Source of the DNA: Luteolibacter yonseiensis
Lineage (GTDB): Bacteria > Verrucomicrobiota > Verrucomicrobiia > Verrucomicrobiales > Akkermansiaceae
DNA: 64,000 nucleotides
Assembly (NCBI RefSeq): GCF_016595465.1
Contig: NZ_JAENIK010000001.1
Coordinates: forward strand, 62,001-126,000
Reading direction: 5' to 3'
The translations under genes were made by a program, and so were the position numbers. Below are positions 44,086 through 52,687 of the stretch, one piece after another (position 1 is the stretch's first letter; each line of letters begins with the position of its first letter). Under the pieces are notes generated by a model. It was given only the letters and a program-made list of their open reading frames with translations. It was not told where the DNA came from and did no database searches.

Positions 44086-44286
44086 ATGAAGATCCAACTC
44101 AACGGAAACCCCCACGAAATCGCAGCCGAACTGACCGTGGCCGCCCTGCTGGAAAGCATCGGCTTCGGCGGAAAACCCTGCGTGGTGGAGCTGGATGAAC
44201 AGGCGGTTTTCCCTCGCGACTTCGCCAGTGTGGCGGTGACGGACGGCGCGCGTGTGGAGGTGGTGACGCTCGCCGCGGGCGGGTGA
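44086..44286 (+). CDS. thiS: ThiS-like sulfur carrier protein
   Basis: 66 residues from the ATG at 44086, a beta-grasp (ubiquitin-like) fold: 'MKIQLNGNPHEIAAELTVAALL' (split: 'MKIQLNGNPHEI', 'LTVAALLESIG'), 'CVVELDEQAVFPRD' and the essential C-terminal Gly-Gly in 'VVTLAAGG'. It would carry thiocarboxylate sulfur for thiazole synthesis. thiG, thiF and thiE are not in the window. It follows the DUF2851 gene by 14 bp. Confidence 0.9.
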   Translation: MKIQLNGNPHEIAAELTVAALLESIGFGGKPCVVELDEQAVFPRDFASVAVTDGARVEVVTLAAGG

Positions 44287-44347
44287 GGGACATTGATGGC
44301 GGCGACCCATTTGACAAGGCCGCACAGCGTTGTGAGGTTGCCGGATC

Positions 44348-44581
44348 ATGAAGCGTAAAAAACCTGACGAATGCGAGGTGGGGGATCATTTCCCGGATGT
44401 CGAGGACGGCGTGAAGCCGCATGATTTCGAGGACGACACCATCGCGATGTTCCATCCCATCGCGCCGACGGCGGAGGAAATGGCGGCGTCCGGAATGCTG
44501 GAGTGGGAACAGGAGACGTGGCTTTTCCGGAAGGAGAAATCCACGGAGGGAGCGGGCGACGTGTGGGTCCGCATGAGGTAA
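44348..44581 (+). CDS. Small acidic hypothetical protein
   Basis: 77 residues, acidic and without a signal peptide: 'DECEVGDHFPDVEDG', 'PHDFEDDTIAMFHPIAPTAEE', ending 'GAGDVWVRMR'. The family is not recognised. The regular charge pattern and its position after thiS support a real gene. Confidence 0.5.
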   Translation: MKRKKPDECEVGDHFPDVEDGVKPHDFEDDTIAMFHPIAPTAEEMAASGMLEWEQETWLFRKEKSTEGAGDVWVRMR

Positions 44582-44657
44582 GGTTTCGGTTTTGTCGCCA
44601 GCAGAACCCTGTCATACCAGTTTCCGAAAATAAAGTGACGATTGGAGCGGGCGAAGC

Positions 44658-44853
44658 TTTTGGACTGCGTGCAGCTTGCTGCAGCTTTCCGTAGTCAGCT
44701 TGCTGACACGGCGGAACCACAAAGAATCATTGATTGCTTCTGGTTGCTCCGCAGGGCTTTCGCATAAGGGGAGGCGCGCTCTATGAATTCGAACCTCCGT
44801 CCCGGCCAGCGAGCTGGCAGATGAAAGCGGCAGCGAGCTGCACGCAGTCCACG
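44658..44853. repeat. Inverted pair of a dispersed palindromic repeat
   Basis: Left arm 44658-44712 (TTTTGGACTGCGTGCAGCTT...). Right arm about 44801-44853 is its reverse complement with mismatches (...GAGCTGCACGCAGTCCACGG). Both arms also carry a 'CAGCTTGCTG'-type internal hairpin. The gap 44582-45032 has no gene. A decayed 'ctccttcgcgaccttcgcggt' repeat lies near 44955. Confidence 0.65.
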
Positions 44854-45032
44854 GAGCCGCGACTCGGGATCAGAGTCACCTTATTCTTGAAAACAGGTGT
44901 CGGCGGTCCGAGGCGGGCACTCCTTTCTCCGCACTGCGCTCCGTCCTCCTTCCTCTCCTTCGCGACCTTCGCGGTGAATCTTATATCCTTGCGATTTGCC
45001 TGAGCCGGGTGGTTGCGGCGGCCTGACGCAAT

Positions 45033-45440
45033 TTACCGGGGATCCACGACCTGGCCGAAGGCGATGTCATGGCCGTCCAGGTCCTGGATGCCGAATTCGC
45101 GGCAGCCGTAGGGTTGGTCGCACGGGCCGTAGTCGATCTTCGCTCCGTTCGCCACGAATTCCGCGTGCAGCGCGTCCGCGTCGGACACCCAGAAATAGGC
45201 GTTCCACAGGTTGTGGGAGACGGTCCAATGGGGGACCACGTCCTTCGCGTCGTCCGCCTGCTTGAGCATGAGATACATCCCGTCCCGGTGGAGGATCACG
45301 AAGTCCGGCGGATCGTTGTAGAACCGGTCGTAGGCAAAACCCATCGCGTCCCGGTAATGGTTCGCGGAGGCGACGACATCACGCACCAGAAGAATGGGCG
45401 CGCTGGCGGTGAGTTTCGCTTTGGCATTCATGTCGGTCAT
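45033..45440 (-). CDS. VOC family (glyoxalase/bleomycin-resistance fold) protein
   Basis: 135 residues; an ATG at 45431 is an alternative start. 'ASAPILLVRDVVASANHYRD' and 'MGFAYDRFYNDPPDFVILHRDG' (split: 'MGFAYDRFYNDPP', 'DFVILHRDGMYLML') form the first beta-alpha-beta-beta-beta module. 'YFWVSDADALHAEF' and 'REFGIQDLDGHDIAFGQ' form the second, with the usual metal-ligand position at the end (E/Q). Substrate is unknown. It is a cytoplasmic enzyme or binding protein. Confidence 0.85.
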   Translation of the reverse strand: MTDMNAKAKLTASAPILLVRDVVASANHYRDAMGFAYDRFYNDPPDFVILHRDGMYLMLKQADDAKDVVPHWTVSHNLWNAYFWVSDADALHAEFVANGAKIDYGPCDQPYGCREFGIQDLDGHDIAFGQVVDPR

Positions 45441-45912
45441 GGCGGAACGTCGGGAAATTATCGAATCCGCCTGGCGAAGACAAGCACGCGGGTCGTCGAA
45501 GATTTACCGCGGAGGAAATGATCAATGAGAGATGAGGGTGAGCGATGATCGATGAGTGGCAGAGGGGGAAATCGAAACGCGGAGGACGCCGAGCGCGCGG
45601 AGGAAGAAGCTGGGGAATTTTGAGGGCGGCTGGGGATGTCGAAGTGATCCACTTTGGATTGTTTCACGTTACGGCACCGCAGAGGAGAGGCGATCACGTA
45701 TCGCCTCTCCATGGCCGTGTCGTTTGCAACGGAGGGTGACGCATTTTGCGAAAGAAGGCCCGTCCATCAGCGGTCCATCAGGAGGCAAGCCGCTGGAAAC
45801 GAGTGGATTTCATGGGTTGGCACATCCCTTGCGATGGCTGCGGGAGCTTTTCGAGGATCCGGAGACGCCGGGGATGCGAAACAATAGAACCAATAAACAA
45901 CCCACGAACTCC
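45441..45912. other. Intergenic with decayed repeats
   Basis: 472 bp between the VOC gene and a secreted-protein gene. A 'gaaacgcggaggacgccgag' dispersed-repeat copy lies near 45573-45605, and 'ttaccgcggaggaaatgatc' near 45503. An AT-rich stretch ('gaaacaatagaaccaataaac') just before the next ATG is likely 5' UTR. Confidence 0.45.
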
Positions 45913-46491
45913 ATGAAACCTATCACCTATCTCAGCAGTCTTCTCTCCCTCGGCCTGATGTTGCCCCTGTCCGCACAGGTGACCAAAACCACCGAGACCA
46001 CGGAAACCACCCGCAGCGGAAACGGTGCCGTGACGCAGACGACGACCACCACCACGCAGACATTCAATCCGGAAGCCCGCACCAAGGTGGTCACCTACTT
46101 CGACCAATACAAGACGAGCCCGCACGGTCTCCCACCCGGCTTCGTGGGCAAGGTCCATGTGAAGGAAATCCCCACGGCATGGCGGACCACCCGCATCGCC
46201 CCGGGTGTGGTGATCACCGAGAAGGAGCGCCCCTATCTCGTCTCCGCCCCGGCCGAGCTGGTGAGCGTCCTGCCCGCTCCGGCGGAAGGTGTCCGCTACT
46301 ATGTTGCTGGTAGCAACGTGGTTTCCGTGGACGGTTCCTACAGGATCGTCGATTCCGTCCAGATCCCTTCCATCAAATACAGCGAGGATGAGGACCAGAT
46401 CGAGATCGAGTCCAAGGACGGCAGGAAGACCACCAAGGTCGAGGTCGACAAGGACGACGGCGAGGTCGAGATCAAGGAAGAGGAGGACTGA
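45913..46491 (+). CDS. Secreted Thr-rich protein with acidic tail
   Basis: 192 residues from the ATG at 45913. A signal peptide ends 'MLPLSAQ'. Next comes a Thr-rich stretch ('TKTTETTETTRSG', 'TQTTTTTTQTF'), then a central domain ('VVTYFDQYKTSPHGLPPGFV', 'GVVITEKERPYLVSAPAELV', 'VRYYVAGSNVVSVDGSYRIV'). The C-terminus alternates Lys with Asp/Glu and ends 'EIKEEED'. The middle resembles small periplasmic proteins with a 'Y-V-xGxxVVxVDxxxxIVD' pattern, such as RcnB/DUF1236 types, but assignment is uncertain. Confidence 0.65.
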   Translation: MKPITYLSSLLSLGLMLPLSAQVTKTTETTETTRSGNGAVTQTTTTTTQTFNPEARTKVVTYFDQYKTSPHGLPPGFVGKVHVKEIPTAWRTTRIAPGVVITEKERPYLVSAPAELVSVLPAPAEGVRYYVAGSNVVSVDGSYRIVDSVQIPSIKYSEDEDQIEIESKDGRKTTKVEVDKDDGEVEIKEEED

Positions 46492-46593
46492 ATTCCCTTT
46501 TTTCCGCCATCCACGGCCGGGAGGCATTGCCGGGAGGAGCAGCCCGGCCGCGGATGCGGGCCCCGGGGGCGGGTTTTCAACCGAGACCCGCCG

Positions 46594-47436
46594 TCAGCGC
46601 TTCGGCGTGAGAAGTCTCTGCCAATCCTTGTCTCCAATGAGGGGCATCAGGGTGTCCGGAGGGGCGGTGCCGCCATAGCGGCCGGATGAGGAATAGGTCC
46701 ACCGCTTCTGGTAGTCCATGAAGCTGTCACCGGGCTTGGGCTGCGGTTCTCCGTTGGGTCCCGGTGAGATGGAGAGGTTTTCAAACGCCAGCCTGGTTCC
46801 GTCGCCCGTGGGTTTGTAGATCCGGAGGAAGTAATCCTCCTCGCCGAGTCCGGCGGTGCTGCCTTTGATCTGTTGGACCAGCCGGTTCGAAAGAAGTCCG
46901 GCCTTCGCCCCGCAGATCGCCCGCACGCCATCGATGATCCGTTGTTCATCGGCCTGCGCGCCGGCCTTGTCTCCGGGGATCAGCCAGACCATTTCGTCAT
47001 CGCTGATGGTGAACCCGCTCATGGCCGCCTTTTTCCTTTCGAAAAACCGCCGGAACGCCTCATCCACCAACTCCTGGGTCCGGTCGATCTGCGAGTCGTC
47101 CAGGCCGAGAATCCGGAGATCCGCCGCGTTCACTTTCATTTCCGTGAGGACGACACAGTCGAGCCGGTCCGCCATGGCGGGAGGCAGCACGTAATTGCCC
47201 TCGGCGTCGATGGTCAGCGGCAATTTTTTCTCCCGCACGCGGGCGGCGCGCAGGGGAGTATCCGTTGTTTCGCCAAGCCTGTCGTCACCTTGGCGGGGCG
47301 GTCCGGGCGATGACTGCTTGATGGAAGCCACACCAGAGCGCGACGGCGTCACCGTCAGATGGCCGAAGCCAAGACCAATGCCGAAGGCGGCGAGCGCGGC
47401 GACGGATACCGGGAGTTTTCGGGCCTTGGACATCAC
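46594..47436 (-). CDS. Membrane-anchored hypothetical protein, paralog A
   Basis: 280 residues. One N-terminal hydrophobic segment ('VSVAALAAFGIGLGFGHL') precedes a linker and a soluble domain: 'NYVLPPAMADRLDCVVL', 'DLRILGLDDSQIDRTQELVDE', 'ISDDEMVWLIPG'. It aligns over these parts with the gene upstream (47433-48290), so the pair arose by tandem duplication. Its ATG overlaps that gene's stop (ATGA at 47433-47436). Function is unknown; the soluble part should face the periplasm. Confidence 0.65.
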   Translation of the reverse strand: MMSKARKLPVSVAALAAFGIGLGFGHLTVTPSRSGVASIKQSSPGPPRQGDDRLGETTDTPLRAARVREKKLPLTIDAEGNYVLPPAMADRLDCVVLTEMKVNAADLRILGLDDSQIDRTQELVDEAFRRFFERKKAAMSGFTISDDEMVWLIPGDKAGAQADEQRIIDGVRAICGAKAGLLSNRLVQQIKGSTAGLGEEDYFLRIYKPTGDGTRLAFENLSISPGPNGEPQPKPGDSFMDYQKRWTYSSSGRYGGTAPPDTLMPLIGDKDWQRLLTPKR

Positions 47437-48290
47437 TTCAGTGGGAGGAGGTGGGACAGGGAGTCCGGGACTTCCTGGGACCTGAAATACCGCGATCCCT
47501 CGTGGGATCCCGAGTCTTTCAGTTGGTTGAAAAACGCCTCATCCGGGGCCGCCCCGTTCAGGCGGGTGGATAGGAAGTCGATGACCTGGTAAACCGTGTG
47601 TCCGTCCCGCGAAGGGCTGATTTTCACCAGCCGGTCCAATGTGCCGCAGCCGGCGGTGAGGACGTTCAGCATGCCGGTTCCCGCGTTCGACTGGCGGGAG
47701 GGGCTGTAACCATCGGTCAGGCGGTAGTGAAGCAGGGGAGAGAGTTCCGGACCTGCGATTTCCGAAACGCGGTTCCTGAGATCCTGCCACTCCTGTTCAG
47801 AGGTCGCGGGATCCGTGTGGGGGATGTGGAGCAGGATCTCCCCACCTGAGTTCGCAAGGATTTTCCGGGTGGCCGTTTCCCTCTGCCGCCAACGGAGGAC
47901 GGTCGAATCGATCGTGGACTTCAGCTCCTGGATCTGTGGTTCCCGCAGACCGAGCAGCTCGCATTCCTTGGGATTGAGAGCGGTGCCATCCATCAGTTCC
48001 ACCCGGATCCGTTGCAATGCCGCGGGTGGGACGATGAAATGGTCCGCGAGGGCGGGTGGCGGGGTGGTGTCATCTTGCGGCGGGCGCTGTCTTGCCTTGA
48101 AGGACGGTGGGGCGCTTCGTTCCGCCGGGGGAGGTGGGGGTGTCGTTTCAAGATGTTTTCCGCCCGGGTTCGGGCCAGGCATGGATGGGGTCAATAGGCG
48201 TCCGCACACCACACCTGAAACCAGGGCAAGACCGACCCACAATGGATTTCGGAAGCGGGTGAGGCCGGAGGCGCGCATCAGGTGAAACAT
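47433..48290 (-). CDS. Membrane-anchored hypothetical protein, paralog B
   Basis: 285 residues from the ATG at 48290 (48335 and 48278 are alternatives). It has a membrane segment ('PLWVGLALVSGVVCG'), a Pro-rich linker ('ETTPPPPPAERSAPP') and the domain shared with paralog A ('IVPPAALQRIRVELMDG', 'CELLGLREPQIQELKSTID'). No family is recognised. It is the first gene of the two-gene unit. Confidence 0.65.
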   Translation of the reverse strand: MFHLMRASGLTRFRNPLWVGLALVSGVVCGRLLTPSMPGPNPGGKHLETTPPPPPAERSAPPSFKARQRPPQDDTTPPPALADHFIVPPAALQRIRVELMDGTALNPKECELLGLREPQIQELKSTIDSTVLRWRQRETATRKILANSGGEILLHIPHTDPATSEQEWQDLRNRVSEIAGPELSPLLHYRLTDGYSPSRQSNAGTGMLNVLTAGCGTLDRLVKISPSRDGHTVYQVIDFLSTRLNGAAPDEAFFNQLKDSGSHEGSRYFRSQEVPDSLSHLLPLK

Positions 48291-48347
48291 TTTAAATGTG
48301 CCCGTGCGAGTCAATGAAACACACCGGGATTTCACCGGGACCGGCGG

Positions 48348-49457
48348 TCACTTGTCCTCAAACGGCTTGTCCGCCGCGCCCGTCCAGCGTTGCAGGGTGA
48401 GGGTGGCGGTCTGCTTGCCGTCGCGCTTGCCATCGGTGGCGAGGTAGAAAAGCCCGTCACCGAGAGCGGCGATGCCGACGTCCGCCTTTTGATACCATCC
48501 GCGCACACCGGTCGCCGCATCCTGTTTGCCGATGGGTGAGAGCGGGAGGGAGAACGTGCCCGCGTCGGTTGTTCCGACCGGAGAGGGGAGGGCGACGGCC
48601 TCCACGGAGAAGAGGGTGTAATTCGGAAACGAGGTTTTTTTACCGGCGTAGACTCCCATCAGCCAGCGCTGGCCGGTGTGGTCGTATTCGAGATTCTGCA
48701 CCCCGTAGGTGGTGTTTCCGGTATGGATGAAATATTTCCCGTCCGCCGCTTCCGGCCCGCTGCGGTGCGGGGCCGCCTCGTCAAGCGGGCGGGCGTGGCG
48801 GGCGAGCCAGTCCGAGGCATCATATTGCAGCAGGATCTGGTCGTCGTTGTCGGCGCGGGCCGTATTACTATAAATACCGTAGGCGACGGTGAGGTATTGC
48901 TTTCCCCCTGTCCGTCCGAAGCGGGGGCCGAAGCTCACCCCGTCGATCCCGCTGCAGCCGTGGCGGTGGTCCGGGGTGTCCGCCTTGTCCCCATCGAAAC
49001 GGCCGTCCGCGTTCATGTCCGCGGAGTAGTCCTTCACGACCTCCGCCAGGTGCACGGTTTGAAAGATGTCGGAATCCTGCGCCTTCATGTCCGTGCGGTC
49101 GATCCTGCCGCCGTCGATGATGGCGATGTAAAAGGCGTTCTCCGCCTTGTATTCGAGCGACCCGTAGATCCGTCCGTTGGTCTCATCGATGTCGAGATCG
49201 CCGAGATGCCCGGTGAATCCCCCGATGGTGCCGATCACGTTTCCCTTGAAATCGATCTTCACCAGCAGCCGGGTGAACGAGAGGTAGATGTGTCCGTTCC
49301 GGCGATCCACGGCGATGCCCTGGACGTGTCCCGCCGGCCATGCTCCGGCGTCGATCACGGCAGGTAGATCCACGGGTGGCGTTTCGGCCCGGGCGGGTCC
49401 GGCGATGCAGGAGAGAAGGGATAAAACGAGGGAGAGGGCGGACTGGCGGGAATTCAT
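48348..49457 (-). CDS. Secreted beta-propeller-like hypothetical protein
   Basis: 369 residues. A signal peptide ends 'GPARA'. Repeated blade-like strands occur ('HVQGIAVDRRNGHIYLSFT', 'HLGDLDIDETNGRIYGSLEY', 'VQNLEYDHTGQRWLMGVYAG', 'DVGIAALGDGLFYLATDG'). A calcium-loop-like 'DMNADGRFDGDKAD' sits in the middle. It probably folds as a six-bladed propeller in the periplasm or outside the cell. The ligand is unknown. It is a single gene. Confidence 0.7.
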   Translation of the reverse strand: MNSRQSALSLVLSLLSCIAGPARAETPPVDLPAVIDAGAWPAGHVQGIAVDRRNGHIYLSFTRLLVKIDFKGNVIGTIGGFTGHLGDLDIDETNGRIYGSLEYKAENAFYIAIIDGGRIDRTDMKAQDSDIFQTVHLAEVVKDYSADMNADGRFDGDKADTPDHRHGCSGIDGVSFGPRFGRTGGKQYLTVAYGIYSNTARADNDDQILLQYDASDWLARHARPLDEAAPHRSGPEAADGKYFIHTGNTTYGVQNLEYDHTGQRWLMGVYAGKKTSFPNYTLFSVEAVALPSPVGTTDAGTFSLPLSPIGKQDAATGVRGWYQKADVGIAALGDGLFYLATDGKRDGKQTATLTLQRWTGAADKPFEDK

Positions 49458-49937
49458 GTCGGATGTGGGGCGGTCGGGCGATTGGCGGGAAAAGAGCTTT
49501 TCCGTGTGCCGCCTGGCGCGGAGGTTCGATCTGGAAGGAGTTTTTTAAGAAGGCGGCGGATGGTGGCCAAGGCGGATACGGTTACCGTCTCGTAACACTT
49601 CCGGAAAATCGCGGATGCCGCGAGTCCGGATTTTTCCGGTCGACGCGGGAAGCGCGATGAAGCGCGATGAAGCGCGGACTCCGGAATCCTCCAATGGCCG
49701 CGCTGCGGATGCCCGCCACAGGTGATTTTTTCCGCCGGAAGGCATATCCATACAGGCGCGGTGAAGCGCGAATAACATATCTATTTTTAATAAAGAAAAA
49801 GCCCATGATTTTGATCGATTTTCATGGTGGTTTATCTATATATTGCCGCGGCGGTGATCGCGCTTTTTCCTCCCGGAAGAGGGCGGTTGTTGCGTTCCAT
49901 TTCCGTTTCCCCGCCTACATGAAAGCCGTCTTTTCCA
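49458..49937. other. Intergenic with short REP-like tandem
   Basis: 480 bp without a gene. At 49650-49685 the unit GCGATGAAGC is repeated and followed by GCGGACTCCGG, similar to the end of the REP palindromes at 7193-8269. An AT-rich stretch at 49770-49845 is a probable promoter region for the glycosyltransferase gene. Confidence 0.45.
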
Positions 49938-51449
49938 ATGATCTCCCTATCTGACACGCCATCGCCCGCCGGACCCGCCGCCTCCCTGACCGCAACCCTC
50001 GAAAAGGTCATCTGGCAGGTATGCAAATCACCGGACCATCTCCCCGAGGAATATGGGGAATGCCGCCGGACCTGGCTCGATCACAATCCGGGATGGCGTC
50101 TCGAACTCGTCTCCAATTCGGAGAGCCGCTCGCTGTTCGCGGAGCTTCTGCCGGAATATCTCGATGTGTTCGACTCATTGCCGCTCGGCGTCATGCAGGC
50201 GGACATGTGGCGCTACGGCGTGCTGCTGGTCCACGGTGGTTTCTATGCGGATGTGGATACCTATTGCCTCACGCCCATCGGCACGTGGCTCCCTCCGGAG
50301 GACGAGGGCATGCTCCACCTCTCCGGCGAGGGCGGGACACCATGGTTCTGCCAATGGGTGATCCCGTCTCCGGCGGGACACCCGGTTCTCCGGGTGGTGC
50401 TCGATCTGATCGCCGAACGCGTCCGGGCGGACGGTGGCGTGGACCTGGAGCGGGACGACTGCGTCCACTACTACACCGGGCCGGAGGTCTGGTCGGAAGC
50501 GGTCCGGCGGACGCTTGGCACGGATCTGTCGATCGAGGAAATACGGGAGAACCAACATCTCGCCAGATCCGCCGGCGTCATCGTGCACCCGACGCGGTTT
50601 TTCGCCCATCAGGTGGTGCGCCACGGCTACGCGTCATTCACCTGGGGACGGCGGGGATACGTTTCATGGCGGGATGACATCCGGAGCAGGTTCCTTGAAC
50701 ACAGTGAACCCCGTGCCGCGCTCCTTAAAACGTTGTTCATTCCGCGCGCCTGTCCCTGGTTGAAACGCTACGGCGCGGAAAACGACGCGGCGTTCGTGCT
50801 CAGCGAGGAAATTCTGGGGAAAAGCGCCTACCTGCTCGCTCTGGGAAAAGACACGGAATTCAACCGGCAGGTAGCTTCCGCCGGGACGAGGGTCATTTCC
50901 ACGCAGGATCTCCCGGCCGGGACGGCGGAAGGGCTGGAGCCATGGGTGGAGGCATGCGGCAGGCTCGTGCGGGACATGCCGGAGGACGGGGCAACGGCCC
51001 GCCCGGATCTCCCGGATTTTTCAATGAAGATGGATGTGGAGGGGCGCGAATATGGGCTGCTGGACGATTGTCCGCCGGAAGTGCTCGGACGCTGCGCCCA
51101 ACTCGCCATCGAGTTCCATCACCTGCCGAACTGCGGAGTGCTCGACGGGGTGGGAAGCAGGTATTCCTGGGAAACCCGCGAGGCGGTGGTGAGGAAACTG
51201 CTGGAGACCCACCACCTCGTCCACCTGCACGCCAACAACTACGGCGGACTCATCCATGGTTTTCCCGAGGTGGTGGAATGCCTGTTCGTGAACAAGAAAT
51301 GGTTCTCCGCCGAGCCTGCGGTCTGGGCCACCGCCAGTCCCCGGGCGGAGCTCGACCGACCGAACCGCCGCCATCACCCGGAGCTGGTCCTCGCCTGGTG
51401 GATGGACCAGGGCTGCGGGACACCCCGTCGATCCATCTCCGCCGCCTGA
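49938..51449 (+). CDS. Fusion of GT32-type glycosyltransferase and FkbM-like methyltransferase domain
   Basis: 503 residues. N-terminal half (about 20-250): GT32/OCH1-like transferase with 'IWQVCKSPDHLPEEY', 'MQADMWRYGVLLVHGGFYADVD' (split: 'MQADMWRYGVLL', 'HGGFYADVDTYCL'), containing the DxD metal site Asp105-x-Asp107. C-terminal half (about 260-500): 'NDAAFVLSEEIL', 'SMKMDVEGREYGLLDD' (about 363), 'LAIEFHHLP' and 'HLHANNYGG', as in FkbM-like SAM-dependent methyltransferases. The two activities in one chain suggest transfer and O-methylation of a sugar on a surface polysaccharide. No other polysaccharide genes are adjacent. Confidence 0.82.
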   Translation: MISLSDTPSPAGPAASLTATLEKVIWQVCKSPDHLPEEYGECRRTWLDHNPGWRLELVSNSESRSLFAELLPEYLDVFDSLPLGVMQADMWRYGVLLVHGGFYADVDTYCLTPIGTWLPPEDEGMLHLSGEGGTPWFCQWVIPSPAGHPVLRVVLDLIAERVRADGGVDLERDDCVHYYTGPEVWSEAVRRTLGTDLSIEEIRENQHLARSAGVIVHPTRFFAHQVVRHGYASFTWGRRGYVSWRDDIRSRFLEHSEPRAALLKTLFIPRACPWLKRYGAENDAAFVLSEEILGKSAYLLALGKDTEFNRQVASAGTRVISTQDLPAGTAEGLEPWVEACGRLVRDMPEDGATARPDLPDFSMKMDVEGREYGLLDDCPPEVLGRCAQLAIEFHHLPNCGVLDGVGSRYSWETREAVVRKLLETHHLVHLHANNYGGLIHGFPEVVECLFVNKKWFSAEPAVWATASPRAELDRPNRRHHPELVLAWWMDQGCGTPRRSISAA

Positions 51450-51537
51450 GCCCGGTCTCTCCCCGCCGCCCATGGGGCCTGACATGGTCCCGAACCTGCC
51501 CGGTGCGCCAGCGTGCCGGGCCGGGTGTCATTTCTGA

Positions 51538-52020
51538 TCAGGATTCCCCGTCGTCATCCACCAGCTCCTCGATCAGCGTCAGATCCGCCTGCTTTCCCTC
51601 CTTGAGGTCGCCGAGCACGCCCTTCCTGATTTCATCCGTGAGGACGAAGGCACCGAAGCCGTCGCCTTTGATCGAAATCACCTTTCCCTCATCGATGGTC
51701 ACCACCACCTTGCCGATTCCGCCGAGGTCGGCCTTGGATTTGCCGGTGATGAAAACGTCTTTCGGCAATGACGCATCGGTCCGGTTCCCGAGAGCGACCA
51801 CCTTGATCTTGCGCGTGGCATCGCTTGTCTTGAAAGTGATCTCGTAAGACTTCTTGTCATCCGCGACCTTCACGGAGTCCAGCACCTTGGCCGCGTCATC
51901 CATGACCACGATCGTCAATCCGGTGGGATGGACCTGATCCTTGGCAGCGTCTTCCGATCGGGCGTATCCGCAGACGAGCGACAGGCAGAGCAGGGGTATC
52001 AGTTTTTTCATCACTGCCAT
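51538..52020 (-). CDS. Small secreted hypothetical protein
   Basis: 160 residues; Met4 (52011) is an equally good start. The signal peptide is 'MKKLIPLLCLSLVCGYARS'. The mature protein alternates charged strands ('LTIVVMDDAAKVLDSVKVAD', 'YEITFKTSDATRKIKVVAL', 'GGIGKVVVTIDEGKVISIKG') and ends in an acidic tail 'ELVDDDGES'. No family is recognised. The gap upstream (52021-52284) holds two perfect inverted repeats, TTGAAAAAT...ATTTTTCAA (52180-52210) and GTGGCA...TGCCAC (52216-52236). Confidence 0.65.
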   Translation of the reverse strand: MAVMKKLIPLLCLSLVCGYARSEDAAKDQVHPTGLTIVVMDDAAKVLDSVKVADDKKSYEITFKTSDATRKIKVVALGNRTDASLPKDVFITGKSKADLGGIGKVVVTIDEGKVISIKGDGFGAFVLTDEIRKGVLGDLKEGKQADLTLIEELVDDDGES

Positions 52021-52284
52021 CGTGTTCCTCCCCTCGTTCCTGTCAAGGAGTCAGAATCCGGCCAGCCCGCATGCCTCCGGTCTTTCCGGGCGGGGAAACC
52101 TGCCGGACAGGGACACCCCTGAAGCCTGGATTCTCTACCGAGACATCGGCGCGGCATCCGTCCCGAATCCTTGGGATTGTTGAAAAATCACGAGAATCGT
52201 CATTTTTCAAACAACGTGGCATTTTTCCCTTGCCACATGGCGGTCCTAAATCCCAAGGTCCGCCCGCGTCCGCAAGGAAGCAAA

Positions 52285-52359
52285 TCCGGCGTAGCTCAGC
52301 GGCAGAGCGGGTGACTGTTAATCACTAGGTCGTTGGTTCGATCCCAACCGCCGGAGCCA
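52285..52359 (+). tRNA. tRNA-Asn (anticodon GTT), CCA encoded
   Basis: The acceptor stem TCCGGCG/CGCCGGA pairs fully. The D-arm is GCTC...GAGC. The anticodon loop CTGTTAA gives GTT, and the T-arm has 'GTTCGATCC'. Discriminator G is followed by an encoded CCA (52357-52359). A hairpin terminator follows 8 bp later. Confidence 0.97.
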
Positions 52360-52366
52360 CTTTCAA

Positions 52367-52404
52367 AAGCCTCAACCTCAAACGGTTGGGGCTTTATTTT
52401 TTTC
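52367..52404 (+). terminator. Rho-independent terminator of tRNA-Asn
   Basis: The stem AGCCTCAACC/GGTTGGGGCT (one G-T pair) with a 6-base loop is followed by TTTATTTTTTT. Confidence 0.9.
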
Positions 52405-52417
52405 CATCAAATCCGCT

Positions 52418-52438
52418 GTAGGCACTTTTTGTAGGCAC
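52418..52438. other. Direct repeat next to tRNA, possible integration site remnant
   Basis: GTAGGCAC-TTTTT-GTAGGCAC lies directly behind the tRNA terminator. Similar repeats are seen, from memory, at tyrosine-recombinase integration sites next to tRNA genes. No integrase gene is in the window. The stretch 52440-52687 holds no gene. Confidence 0.3.
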
Positions 52439-52687
52439 GTGCGCGCATCCGCGAGCGGGTGGATGGGTCCATCGGAAACCGCTACGAAATCCGCGACTCT
52501 GACGGCAGGGAAATTGCACCTGCCCGCACTGAGAGTCACCACCGCCGATGTCAGGACCGGGATGGAGCCCGGGACCTCCTCCGAGGTCTGCCGGAGAATT
52601 CCTACGGTTGCCGAAGGTCATCTGGGCCGATGGAGGTTACAGCGGAAACTAAGTACGGCAGACCGGTCGCCTATCGGCAGGGAAGTC

